In this document: one piece after another, positions 63,201 through 64,000 of the stretch
Numbering within the stretch: the stretch's first letter is position 1
Layout: every line of letters begins with the position of its first letter
Position numbers and translations under genes: made by a program
Source of the DNA: Chrysemys picta bellii
Taxonomy: Eukaryota; Chordata; Testudines; Emydidae
NCBI RefSeq assembly: GCF_011386835.1
Contig: NC_088801.1
Location: forward strand, 14,742,824-14,806,823
DNA length: 64,000 nucleotides
Direction of reading: 5' to 3'
Notes under the pieces: generated by a model
The model's database searches: none
Told to the model about the DNA's origin: nothing
Seen by the model: the letters and a program-made list of their open reading frames with translations, nothing else

Positions 63201-63386
63201 CTTTTATTTGGAGAAAGCTCATCTCCTTGGCTTCATTGTGTGGGAAGGCAGAGAAACATGAATCATTCTGTGTGCAAATGTATTTACATGTTTTATTAAT
63301 TGCATCCCTTAGGTTAAGAGTTACAGTGATAAATTGGACAAGGAGCTGGCAGCCTTAGAAACGGTGGAATCCCAAGCAGATTCTAG
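12107..63386 (+). CDS. CCDC93: CCDC93, partial gene (8 internal coding exons)
   Basis: Eight exons with AG/GT boundaries splice into one uninterrupted 208-codon frame (codon totals 47+31+17+29+39+21+24 with consistent phases). The product begins [20 protein letters not shown] and contains [27 protein letters not shown] and [14 protein letters not shown], which match vertebrate CCDC93 from memory, roughly residues 170-385 of a protein of about 630. CCDC93 pairs with CCDC22 and the COMMD proteins in the CCC part of Commander, which works with Retriever and WASH to recycle membrane cargo from endosomes. The segment covers the charged linker after the N-terminal CH-like domain and the start of the coiled-coil region, rich in Glu, Lys and Leu. 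Introns measured here are 6796, 2865, 760, 1414, 29691, 4570 and 4558 bp. Upstream exons were looked for in 1-12106 and not found; the gene continues beyond both window ends. Confidence 0.95.
12388..12485 (+). repeat. Ancient amniote repeat fragment
   Basis: Contains tgtacagtgcctaacacagt followed by a gaggtctgttagcaccacta and atataaataatga tail, a widely seen ancient pattern in sauropsid genomes. I cannot name the family with certainty. Confidence 0.4.
12486..13552. other. Intronic sequence, nothing recognised
   Basis: T-rich tracts near 13020-13060; no exon or delimitable repeat. Confidence 0.4.
13555..14482 (+). mobile_element. Tc1/mariner-like non-autonomous element, 928 bp
   Basis: The ends CAGGAACTCCTCACTTAAAG and, on the other strand, CAGGAACTCCTCACTTGACA are flanked by TA (13553-13554 and 14483-14484, within TATA on both sides). 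The interior is C/T- and G-rich, with ctcccactcccc and cagcagctgtccc tracts. A second copy lies at 49525-50578. No transposase remains; the open frames inside the GC-rich core look accidental. Confidence 0.82.
14485..16425. other. Intronic sequence, mostly unrecognised
   Basis: AT-rich. The only clear landmark is a C homopolymer at 15095-15108. Confidence 0.4.
15095..15108 (+). repeat. C homopolymer (14 nt)
   Basis: Uninterrupted run of 14 C, G-rich on the opposite strand. Confidence 0.9.
16426..16560. repeat. MITE fragment (cacactaagtggcccatgtg family)
   Basis: Contains cacactaagtggcccatgtg and gctggtgcacactaaaagtt, a module I recall from turtle DNA-transposon-derived repeats with inverted gcac/gtgc motifs. 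Ends not resolved. Confidence 0.4.
16595..16806 (+). mobile_element. Penelope-like foldback copy
   Basis: Flanked by the perfect 12-bp duplication atctatcatgta (16583-16594 and 16807-16818). The left arm starts tcagaggggtagccgtgtta and is repeated inverted on the right, ending in gttgcttttta. Both arms include a hammerhead-like core; the right-arm version at 16711-16751 reads CTGAAGA, then a GUGAGG/CCCAC stem, then GAAA. The right arm lacks the terminal piece found on the left. This belongs to a subfamily distinct from the copies at 22416 and 54559. Confidence 0.7.
17177..17787 (+). mobile_element. hAT non-autonomous element with nested mariner-like MITE
   Basis: Ends TATTGGTCCCCAACC and GTTGGGGACCACTG, flanked by a perfect 8-bp duplication ctataagg (17169-17176 and 17788-17795). 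The 3' half is GC-rich with tandem-like gaacactg...ggcttctctccc modules. The element is split by the separate MITE at 17301-17486. A long open frame on the minus strand over the GC-rich half has no recognisable domain. Confidence 0.85.
17301..17486 (+). mobile_element. Tc1/mariner-like MITE nested in hAT, 186 bp
   Basis: Ends CACTGCTACCTCGATATAAC and GTTATATCGAGGTAGAGGTG, inverted and flanked by TA (17299-17300, 17487-17488). Repeated gatataac/ataacgc motifs inside. Inserted into the older hAT copy. Confidence 0.85.
17796..18080. repeat. MITE related to 10849-11109
   Basis: Contains ggtataacccctggtgtgga, gggaatagctgtgccagtat and gatataactgcatccag, matching the family at 10849. The right end is near ctagtgtagatcaggttctt. 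The left part is interrupted by the hAT at 17177-17787, so the limits are approximate. Confidence 0.5.
18085..19003. other. Intronic sequence before the 40-bp exon
   Basis: Apart from the ancient palindrome at 18571-18648, nothing is recognised until the 3' splice site at 19001-19003. Confidence 0.4.
18571..18648. repeat. Ancient palindromic repeat (ttaagca...gcttaag)
   Basis: The arms aattcagagaagtgtttaag and cttaagcgctttcctgaatc are inverted around gtcccattcattgacttcag. The same family occurs at 24436-24596 and 38665-38779. Decayed, so old. Confidence 0.55.
19004..19043 (+). CDS. CCDC93: CCDC93 40-bp small exon ([13 protein letters not shown])
   Basis: Short exon with acceptor ttttag and donor gtaagg. 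The first base completes the split Arg codon, then 13 codons read [13 protein letters not shown]. The conserved RYGFSRQ and KMEK fit CCDC93. As I recall the human sequence it reads RQSKMEK here, so the turtle would have one extra residue; that comparison is from memory. The exon ends at a codon boundary. Confidence 0.92.
19565..21005 (+). mobile_element. hAT element with long inverted arms, 1441 bp
   Basis: Ends TAGGGCTGTCAATTTAATCG and, on the other strand, TAGGGCTGTCAAGCGATTTA. Flanks caaatttt (19557-19564) and aaaattgt (21006-21013) match at 6 of 8, consistent with a decayed 8-bp duplication. The left arm (to about 20235) contains, in inverted form, the same transposase 3' end found in the right arm (about 20690-20900). 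This makes the element a foldback around a short central coding piece. The second copy is at 26954-31076. Confidence 0.82.
20350..20900 (+). pseudogene. hAT transposase 3' fragment
   Basis: The central frame reads [20 protein letters not shown] followed by a Lys/Pro-rich stretch. A shifted frame then reads [20 protein letters not shown] and [11 protein letters not shown], the hAT dimerization-domain signature. A frameshift near 20640-20660 separates them. The N-terminal half, including most catalytic residues, is missing, so the fragment is non-functional. Confidence 0.78.
21006..21908. other. Intronic sequence before the 93-bp exon
   Basis: An 11-nt G run at 21671-21681; otherwise nothing recognised. 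Confidence 0.4.
21909..22001 (+). CDS. CCDC93: CCDC93 exon (AEDKKMV...LQAAEE)
   Basis: 93-bp, 31-codon exon with acceptor aaatag. It encodes a low-complexity linker containing an acidic YDDDD stretch. The donor is gtgtgc, a GT donor lacking the usual purine-A-G context, and a (CA)n run starts a few bases downstream at about 22008. The frame continues correctly into the next exon, so the site is credible although weak on paper. This is one of the less conserved parts of the protein. Confidence 0.92.
22007..22023 (+). repeat. (CA)n microsatellite beside a splice donor
   Basis: A short CA run beginning about 5 bp after the donor of the 93-bp exon. Confidence 0.85.
22416..22596 (+). mobile_element. 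Penelope-like foldback copy
   Basis: Flanked by gtaacattaag (22405-22415) and gtaacgttaag (22597-22607), an 11-bp duplication with one mismatch. The left arm, acaggtttcagagtagcagc to gactaacaaattt, is inverted relative to the right arm. The right arm carries the hammerhead-like core at 22504-22539 and ends in ctgttcttcttttt. The left arm stops short of the core, so the junction differs from the other copies. Confidence 0.7.
22608..22761. other. Short intronic stretch before the 51-bp exon
   Basis: Pyrimidine-rich tract then ttag acceptor. Confidence 0.5.
22762..22812 (+). CDS. CCDC93: CCDC93 exon ([17 protein letters not shown])
   Basis: 51-bp, 17-codon exon between acceptor cattag and donor gtaagc. 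The polypyrimidine tract upstream is strong. It encodes a Met- and Ala-rich segment starting [10 protein letters not shown], equivalent to the human stretch after AAEE. Phase is 0 at both ends, so skipping this exon would keep the frame. Confidence 0.93.
22813..24226. other. Intron, nothing recognised
   Basis: 1414-bp intron with no delimitable repeat. Confidence 0.45.
24227..24313 (+). CDS. CCDC93: CCDC93 exon ([13 protein letters not shown]...SEYAEK)
   Basis: 87-bp, 29-codon exon between acceptor ttgcag and donor gtatgt. It encodes [20 protein letters not shown] and SEYAEK, the most diagnostic CCDC93 motif in the window. It is phase 0 at both ends and precedes the very large 29.7-kb intron. 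Confidence 0.96.
24436..24750. repeat. Two ancient palindromic repeats in tandem
   Basis: 24436-24596 has arms gattcaggaaaatatcccta and ggggcctgaatc with catgctta/taagcatg inside. 24630-24750 has aaggccctgatcctgctga against gcaagcgtaagtgtttg with agtagtccc/gggactgctt inside. Both are decayed members of old sauropsid palindromic families. Confidence 0.5.
24751..26650. other. Intronic sequence, nothing recognised
   Basis: AT-rich; no exon or delimitable repeat seen. Confidence 0.4.
26653..26940. repeat. Hairpin-forming repeat with GC-rich half
   Basis: The left part (26653-26750) has arms agtcatggacaggtcactgg and cctgtgacctgtccatgact, a near-perfect inverted repeat. The right part is GC-rich (ggggatgggggcggcccggg...). 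It looks like a DNA-transposon-derived repeat, but I found no duplication to fix the ends. Confidence 0.5.
27270..29752 (-). mobile_element. CACTG-ended DNA transposon, copy A, 2483 bp
   Basis: Termini CACTGGTCTACAATTTTTGA and, on the other strand, CACTGTTCTACAGCCAAAAT, flanked by TTA (27267-27269, 29753-29755). It contains one large minus-strand gene. The CACTG ends, 3-bp TWA duplication and a CC-x2-C-type motif after an Asp suggest the CACTA/Chapaev (CMC) group, probably Chapaev3-like; PIF/Harbinger is the alternative from the TWA duplication. Nested in the hAT at 26954-31076. The second copy is inverted at 45151-47673. Confidence 0.8.
27614..29310 (-). pseudogene. Transposase-like gene, copy A (frameshifted)
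   Basis: Starts [20 protein letters not shown]. The N-terminus has paired Cys motifs (CYVC, later CCNTC) typical of a zinc-binding head. After a frameshift near 28990-29010 a 449-codon frame (29009-27660) runs through an acidic linker (SDEEEEEDE). It continues through [65 protein letters not shown] and [18 protein letters not shown] second frameshift near 27930 shifts the end, whose last codons (KRRVDTE then stop) finish at 27614. I recall close relatives as multicopy uncharacterised proteins in cnidarians, insects and fish, as expected of a transposase. Broken by at least two frameshifts. Confidence 0.75.
30018..30302 (-). pseudogene. hAT transposase fragment (second copy)
   Basis: Reads [20 protein letters not shown] and a Lys/Pro-rich stretch, homologous to 20425-20650. 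Downstream hAT dimerization sequence survives only as broken pieces in the arms. Non-functional. Confidence 0.75.
31085..33629. other. Intronic sequence, unclassified
   Basis: No exon recognised. 31340-31500 contains an AATAAA-like acaaataaattat followed by ctgtctatagagctg, suggestive of an LTR-like end but unproven. 32240-33010 has no recognisable protein homology in any frame. Confidence 0.35.
33630..33880 (-). repeat. CR1 LINE 3' fragment, reverse orientation
   Basis: Contains ggatggaagagatcattaca, then ggagaatccaccacttctct and tggtagtttgtttcaaatg, a recognisable antisense CR1 3' region in sauropsids. Decayed, with no coding part. Confidence 0.6.
34414..34928 (+). mobile_element. Tc1/mariner-like MITE with GC-rich palindromic core, 515 bp
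   Basis: Ends CCGTAATACTCGTTCATTAG and, on the other strand, CCATATAGACTCATTCATAA, flanked by TA (34412-34413, 34929-34930). The core at about 34577-34768 is itself an inverted repeat (tttacctggagcgttcacag against ctgtgaatgctccaggtaaa). An A run lies at 34879-34901. Non-coding. Confidence 0.75.
34931..37486. other. Intronic sequence, little recognised
   Basis: Contains the short ancient palindrome at 35713-35802; otherwise no gene or delimitable repeat. Confidence 0.4.
35713..35802. repeat. Ancient palindromic MITE remnant
   Basis: Arms gctgattcaccagtgt and cagtggtgaatcagg, with ttatactggtgtaaaac inside. Confidence 0.55.
37495..37860 (+). mobile_element. hAT MITE, 366 bp
   Basis: Ends CAGTGATACTCAGACTTCAT and, on the other strand, CAGTGATACTCAGACTGCGG. 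Flanks cagtagag (37487-37494) and tagtagag (37861-37868) match at 7 of 8. AT-rich interior containing gattggttaa repeats. Non-coding hAT derivative. Confidence 0.88.
38400..38664. repeat. Repeat shared with the foldback at 51443-51845
   Basis: ggatttctgggggttatgat and gtccatgacaatttgcaact correspond to similar strings at about 51610-51710, and the order of the intervening sequence is kept. This copy lacks the 110-bp inverted arms. Class unknown. Confidence 0.55.
38665..38779. repeat. Ancient palindromic repeat
   Basis: Arms gccctgattcaggaaagca and gttctggatcagggcc around cttaagcacaa...catggaagtcgatggg. Same family as 18571 and 24436. Confidence 0.55.
38796..39082 (-). mobile_element. Harbinger-like MITE, 287 bp (inverted relative to 5358)
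   Basis: Ends GGCTACGCTTTCACTACG and (other strand) GGCTACGTCTTCACTACCCG, flanked by TAA (38793-38795, 39083-39085). The interior matches the 5358-5637 copy in reverse (gatttaagatacgcaaattc, gccgattcaggcgggtagt). Non-coding. Confidence 0.83.
39205..39390. repeat. GC-rich interspersed repeat
   Basis: Starts cagggccggctcaaggcac and contains gggcggcacgtccaggtatt and cggcggcaattcggcggac, a module I recall as common in turtle genomes. Ends and class not resolved. Confidence 0.45.
39391..40955. other. Intronic sequence, nothing recognised
   Basis: AT-rich; a short direct repeat gagccgattaccctgaa occurs twice at about 40340-40375. Confidence 0.4.
40960..41602 (+). mobile_element. CR1 LINE 3' end (5'-truncated)
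   Basis: The end of the CR1 reverse-transcriptase ORF followed by the 3' untranslated region, ending gtatgactgttcttatgta. The 3' region includes cctctgcttgccagaagctg and gacctttggtctgacccagt, typical of turtle CR1. The 5' part is missing, as usual for LINE copies. Confidence 0.8.
41020..41271 (+). pseudogene. CR1 reverse transcriptase C-terminus
   Basis: Frame containing [38 protein letters not shown] and [15 protein letters not shown], the standard C-terminal end of the CR1 ORF2 protein. Only about 80 codons remain, so it is inactive. Confidence 0.8.
41939..42905 (+). mobile_element. LTR-like segment (possible solo LTR)
   Basis: Starts near tgtatcatctctgtatct. It contains a TATA-like gatataaaagacccc at about 42307, aatattaaactgttag near 42540 in the position of a polyadenylation signal, and aaaggattggcc just after. 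It ends near ggcccggtgaca. The promoter-then-polyA order matches a turtle LTR-type repeat I recall. I found no flanking duplication and no internal gag/pol, so class and ends are uncertain. Confidence 0.45.
43343..43657 (+). mobile_element. Palindromic hAT MITE, 315 bp
   Basis: Ends CAGGGGTCGGCAACGTTGGC and, on the other strand, CAGGGGTCAGCAACGTTCAG, flanked by a perfect 8-bp duplication atctagag (43335-43342, 43658-43665). The arms stay complementary across most of the element (agtttatttacctgctgacg against cgtcagcaggtaaataaact), with a GC-rich centre. Non-coding. Confidence 0.92.
43666..44657. other. Intronic sequence, nothing recognised
   Basis: No exon or delimitable repeat. Confidence 0.4.
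44667..44701 (+). mobile_element. 35-bp Penelope-like insertion
   Basis: The segment containing gatacagactaacacggcta is the extreme 3' end of the Penelope-like family. It is bounded by a 9-bp duplication ttgagagtt (44658-44666 and 44702-44710). It appears to be an almost completely 5'-truncated retrotransposition event. Confidence 0.7.
45151..47673 (+). mobile_element. CACTG-ended DNA transposon, copy B, 2523 bp
   Basis: Termini CACTGCTCTACAGCCAAAAT and, on the other strand, CACTGGTCTACAATTTTTGA, flanked by TAA (45148-45150, 47674-47676). It is homologous end to end with copy A but in the opposite orientation, 15.4 kb away in the same intron. Same class argument as copy A. Confidence 0.82.
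45656..47328 (+). pseudogene. Transposase-like gene, copy B (stops and frameshifts)
   Basis: Starts [20 protein letters not shown]. In-frame stops are at 45794-45796 (TAG where copy A has Gln), at 46130-46132 (TGA) and at 46628-46630 (TAG, again for Gln). Frameshifts occur near 46850 and 46920. Recognisable pieces include [45 protein letters not shown] and [17 protein letters not shown]. The last codons read [19 protein letters not shown] before the stop ending at 47328. This copy preserves the C-terminus better than copy A but is more damaged overall. Confidence 0.78.
47677..49522. other. Intronic sequence, little recognised
   Basis: A 13-nt G run at 47758-47770, followed by cggaatggacttgatggccc, which may be a short CR1-type 3' tail. 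The rest is unrecognised. Confidence 0.4.
49525..50578 (+). mobile_element. Tc1/mariner-like non-autonomous element, 1054 bp
   Basis: Ends CAGTAACTCCTCACTTAACG and, on the other strand, CAGTAACTCCTCACTGAACA, flanked by TA (49523-49524, 50579-50580). Same family as 13555-14482. The GC-rich core (about 49760-50170) holds at least five alternating inverted units built on caatcagctggcttgcag and its complement. Long open frames there (up to 215 codons) have no recognisable domain and reflect base composition. Confidence 0.85.
50581..51440. repeat. Unclassified interspersed repeat, possibly LTR-derived
   Basis: Contains aaacaagtttatttaacaaa and gattaagtgataccaag, resembling the tract at 63940-63990. 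This looks like a multicopy turtle repeat, but no ends or coding sequence were found. Confidence 0.35.
51443..51845. mobile_element. Foldback element with 110-bp arms
   Basis: The left arm (51443-51550), gaattattgccctaatttcc through ggaactttgttcagatttc, is inverted in the right arm (about 51735-51845), ending acaataattc. Arm identity is high by eye. The centre (about 51580-51730) matches 38400-38664. No clear target duplication, so the class is unknown. Confidence 0.65.
51846..54004. other. Intronic sequence before the 117-bp exon
   Basis: Contains the ancient palindrome at 52954-53042 and the 3' splice site tttcag at 53999-54004. No other feature supported. Confidence 0.4.
52954..53042. repeat. 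Ancient palindromic MITE remnant
   Basis: Arms ggagattttcaaaggca and tgcctttgaaaaactcc; related in style to 57892-57976. Confidence 0.55.
54005..54121 (+). CDS. CCDC93: CCDC93 exon ([13 protein letters not shown]...KLLEE)
   Basis: 117-bp, 39-codon exon with acceptor tttcag and donor gtaggc. It encodes [20 protein letters not shown] followed by a basic heptad-like stretch ([18 protein letters not shown]), which starts the coiled coil that pairs with CCDC22 in the known complex. Phase 0 at both ends. It lies 29.7 kb from the previous exon. Confidence 0.95.
54559..54767 (+). mobile_element. Penelope-like foldback copy
   Basis: Flanked by a perfect 12-bp duplication accagcgtaagg (54547-54558, 54768-54779). 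The left arm starts acaagtttcagagtaacagc and includes, on the minus strand at about 54652-54694, a hammerhead-like core (CCGAAGA, a GUGGG/CCAC stem, GAAA, then GCUUAUGC). The right arm holds only the second half of that core before agtactcctgttcttcttt. Confidence 0.72.
54780..55515. other. Intronic sequence, nothing recognised
   Basis: AT-rich, with a short TG-rich tract near 55460-55500. Confidence 0.4.
55519..55705 (+). mobile_element. Turtle tRNA-derived SINE (Cry/tortoise Pol III SINE)
   Basis: A tRNA-like head with A box tagctcagtgg (55530-55540) and B box gtgagttcaatcc (55571-55583) is followed by the body ttgagggggccacttaggga. The 3' end caatgacctttcagggtccc resembles the CR1 LINE tail it uses for retrotransposition. 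RNA polymerase III would have transcribed the source copy. This is the strongest marker that the genome is a cryptodiran turtle. It is not a functional tRNA gene. Confidence 0.9.
55706..58691. other. Intronic sequence before the 63-bp exon
   Basis: No gene beyond the CCDC93 splice site. Includes the palindrome at 57892-57976 and a T run near 56829. Confidence 0.4.
57892..57976. repeat. Ancient palindromic MITE remnant
   Basis: Inverted arms around cctaactcccattgaaatca and gtgggaattaggcacctga. Confidence 0.55.
58692..58754 (+). CDS. CCDC93: CCDC93 exon ([11 protein letters not shown]...KKTLTE)
   Basis: 63-bp, 21-codon exon with acceptor aatag and donor gtaatc. It continues the coiled coil ([19 protein letters not shown]). 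Two Cys residues differ from the human sequence as I recall it. Phase 0 at both ends. Confidence 0.93.
58755..59838. other. Intronic sequence, nothing recognised
   Basis: No delimitable repeat. Confidence 0.4.
59841..60470 (+). mobile_element. Tigger-like (Tc1/mariner) element, 630 bp
   Basis: Ends CAGGGAAACCCCGCTATAAC and, on the other strand, CAGTGAAACCCCGCTATAAC, flanked by TA (59839-59840, 60471-60472). The core has an A-rich purine tract (59910-60095) with repeated gcggccagagcgc units, then a C/T-rich tract. No transposase; the Lys-rich open frames there are composition artefacts. Confidence 0.85.
60473..63312. other. Intronic sequence before the last exon
   Basis: No repeat or gene I can support until the splice acceptor ccttag at 63307-63312. 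Confidence 0.4.
63313..63386 (+). CDS. CCDC93: CCDC93 exon ([16 protein letters not shown]...)
   Basis: 74-bp exon with acceptor ccttag and donor gtatat. It has 24 codons plus two bases of a split codon and continues the coiled coil with [19 protein letters not shown]. It is the last exon in the window; the rest of the gene lies downstream. Confidence 0.93.
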
Positions 63387-63514
63387 GTATATTTTCTTCA
63401 TTTATGTGACTTATGATCATTGAAAACTGCTGGCTTTGGCAATGTAGCATTCAGTGCTTATTTCTTATTCAGCCTAAATGTATAATTAATATATGGCTGT
63501 GAGGAGTCTGTTTT

Positions 63515-64000
63515 CAGTTTAGTGGACCGCAGTGTGATGGGACCCTCGGGGTGCAGCCTGGGACTGTGGGACTGCTGTGCCCCCTTATCTCTCTCCAGCC
63601 TGGGCTGTCTCTCACAGTGCCATGCTAGTGACCAGCAGCAAACCGCTCCAGGTGCTGTTAGCACTCAGCACAACCGCATGTGGAGGCCTACACCCAGCTA
63701 GATTGCATGAATGCTCCCAGAGCCACTCATGAATCCCACAGAGAAAGCCATCAGAGCCAAATCCTCCCAGCACTGTACCTCAGGAATATACCATCTTGCA
63801 CTGCTCAAGACGAGCAGTGCAAATTTATTAATTGGTTCACCACTTCATCAATGGAAAGTGGATATACACTAGCTTTTGCAAACCTGAGCAGTTTTGCCAC
63901 ACACTTTAGGCAAACTCACTGGTAAAGATAAAAGTTAAACAAATGTATTGACTACAAAAGATAGATTTAAGTGATTATAAGTGATAGGCAAAAAGTCGGA
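63515..64000 (-). repeat. Interspersed repeat, cut by the window end (probably LTR-derived)
   Basis: Begins near gtggaccgcagtgtgatggg. It contains gggactgtgggactgctgtg, cctcaggaatataccatctt, caaatttattaattggttca and gattataagtgatag. I recall this as a common turtle repeat; orientation and LTR nature are inferences. It runs past 64000. Confidence 0.45.

Noticed and set aside
1..64000. CRISPR arrays, operons, riboswitches, phage or plasmid features
   Set aside because: Vertebrate intronic DNA; no regularly spaced repeats or prokaryotic gene organisation were seen.

Overview
This is nuclear DNA from a vertebrate, almost certainly a turtle. The clearest evidence is a tRNA-derived SINE near 55.5 kb with the form known from cryptodiran turtles. 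It is supported by CR1-type LINE 3' ends, several foldback copies of a Penelope-like element family, and many hAT, Tc1/mariner-like and Harbinger-like non-autonomous DNA transposons typical of reptile introns. There are no operons, CRISPR arrays or prokaryotic signals.

Only one host gene is visible: part of CCDC93 on the + strand. Eight consecutive coding exons lie at 12107-12207, 19004-19043, 21909-22001, 22762-22812, 24227-24313, 54005-54121, 58692-58754 and 63313-63386. They join in a single open frame of 208 codons. The product matches the middle of CCDC93, a subunit of the CCC/Commander endosomal recycling complex. The first exons and the C-terminal exons lie outside the window, so 1-12106 and 63387-64000 are intronic.

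Layout: 1-12106 is an intron holding a 3.4-kb degenerate hAT transposon, two Harbinger-like MITEs, a Penelope-like fragment and a Tigger-like element. 12208-24226 holds five exons and their introns, with more MITEs, a foldback hAT and two Penelope-like foldbacks. 24314-54004 is one intron of 29.7 kb. It carries two inverted 2.5-kb copies of an autonomous-type DNA transposon with CACTG termini (one nested inside a hAT), CR1 fragments, an LTR-like segment, several MITEs and a 35-bp Penelope-like insertion. 54122-64000 holds the last two exons, the SINE, another Penelope-like foldback, a Tigger-like element and the edge of a further repeat.

Most transposons could be delimited to the base because terminal inverted repeats and target-site duplications (TSDs) are readable. 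All transposase and reverse-transcriptase sequences are broken by stops or frameshifts. I see no previously undescribed cellular system. The observations most worth checking are the Penelope-like foldbacks with hammerhead-ribozyme-like cores, the CACTG element pair, and hAT elements whose long inverted arms duplicate the end of the transposase gene.
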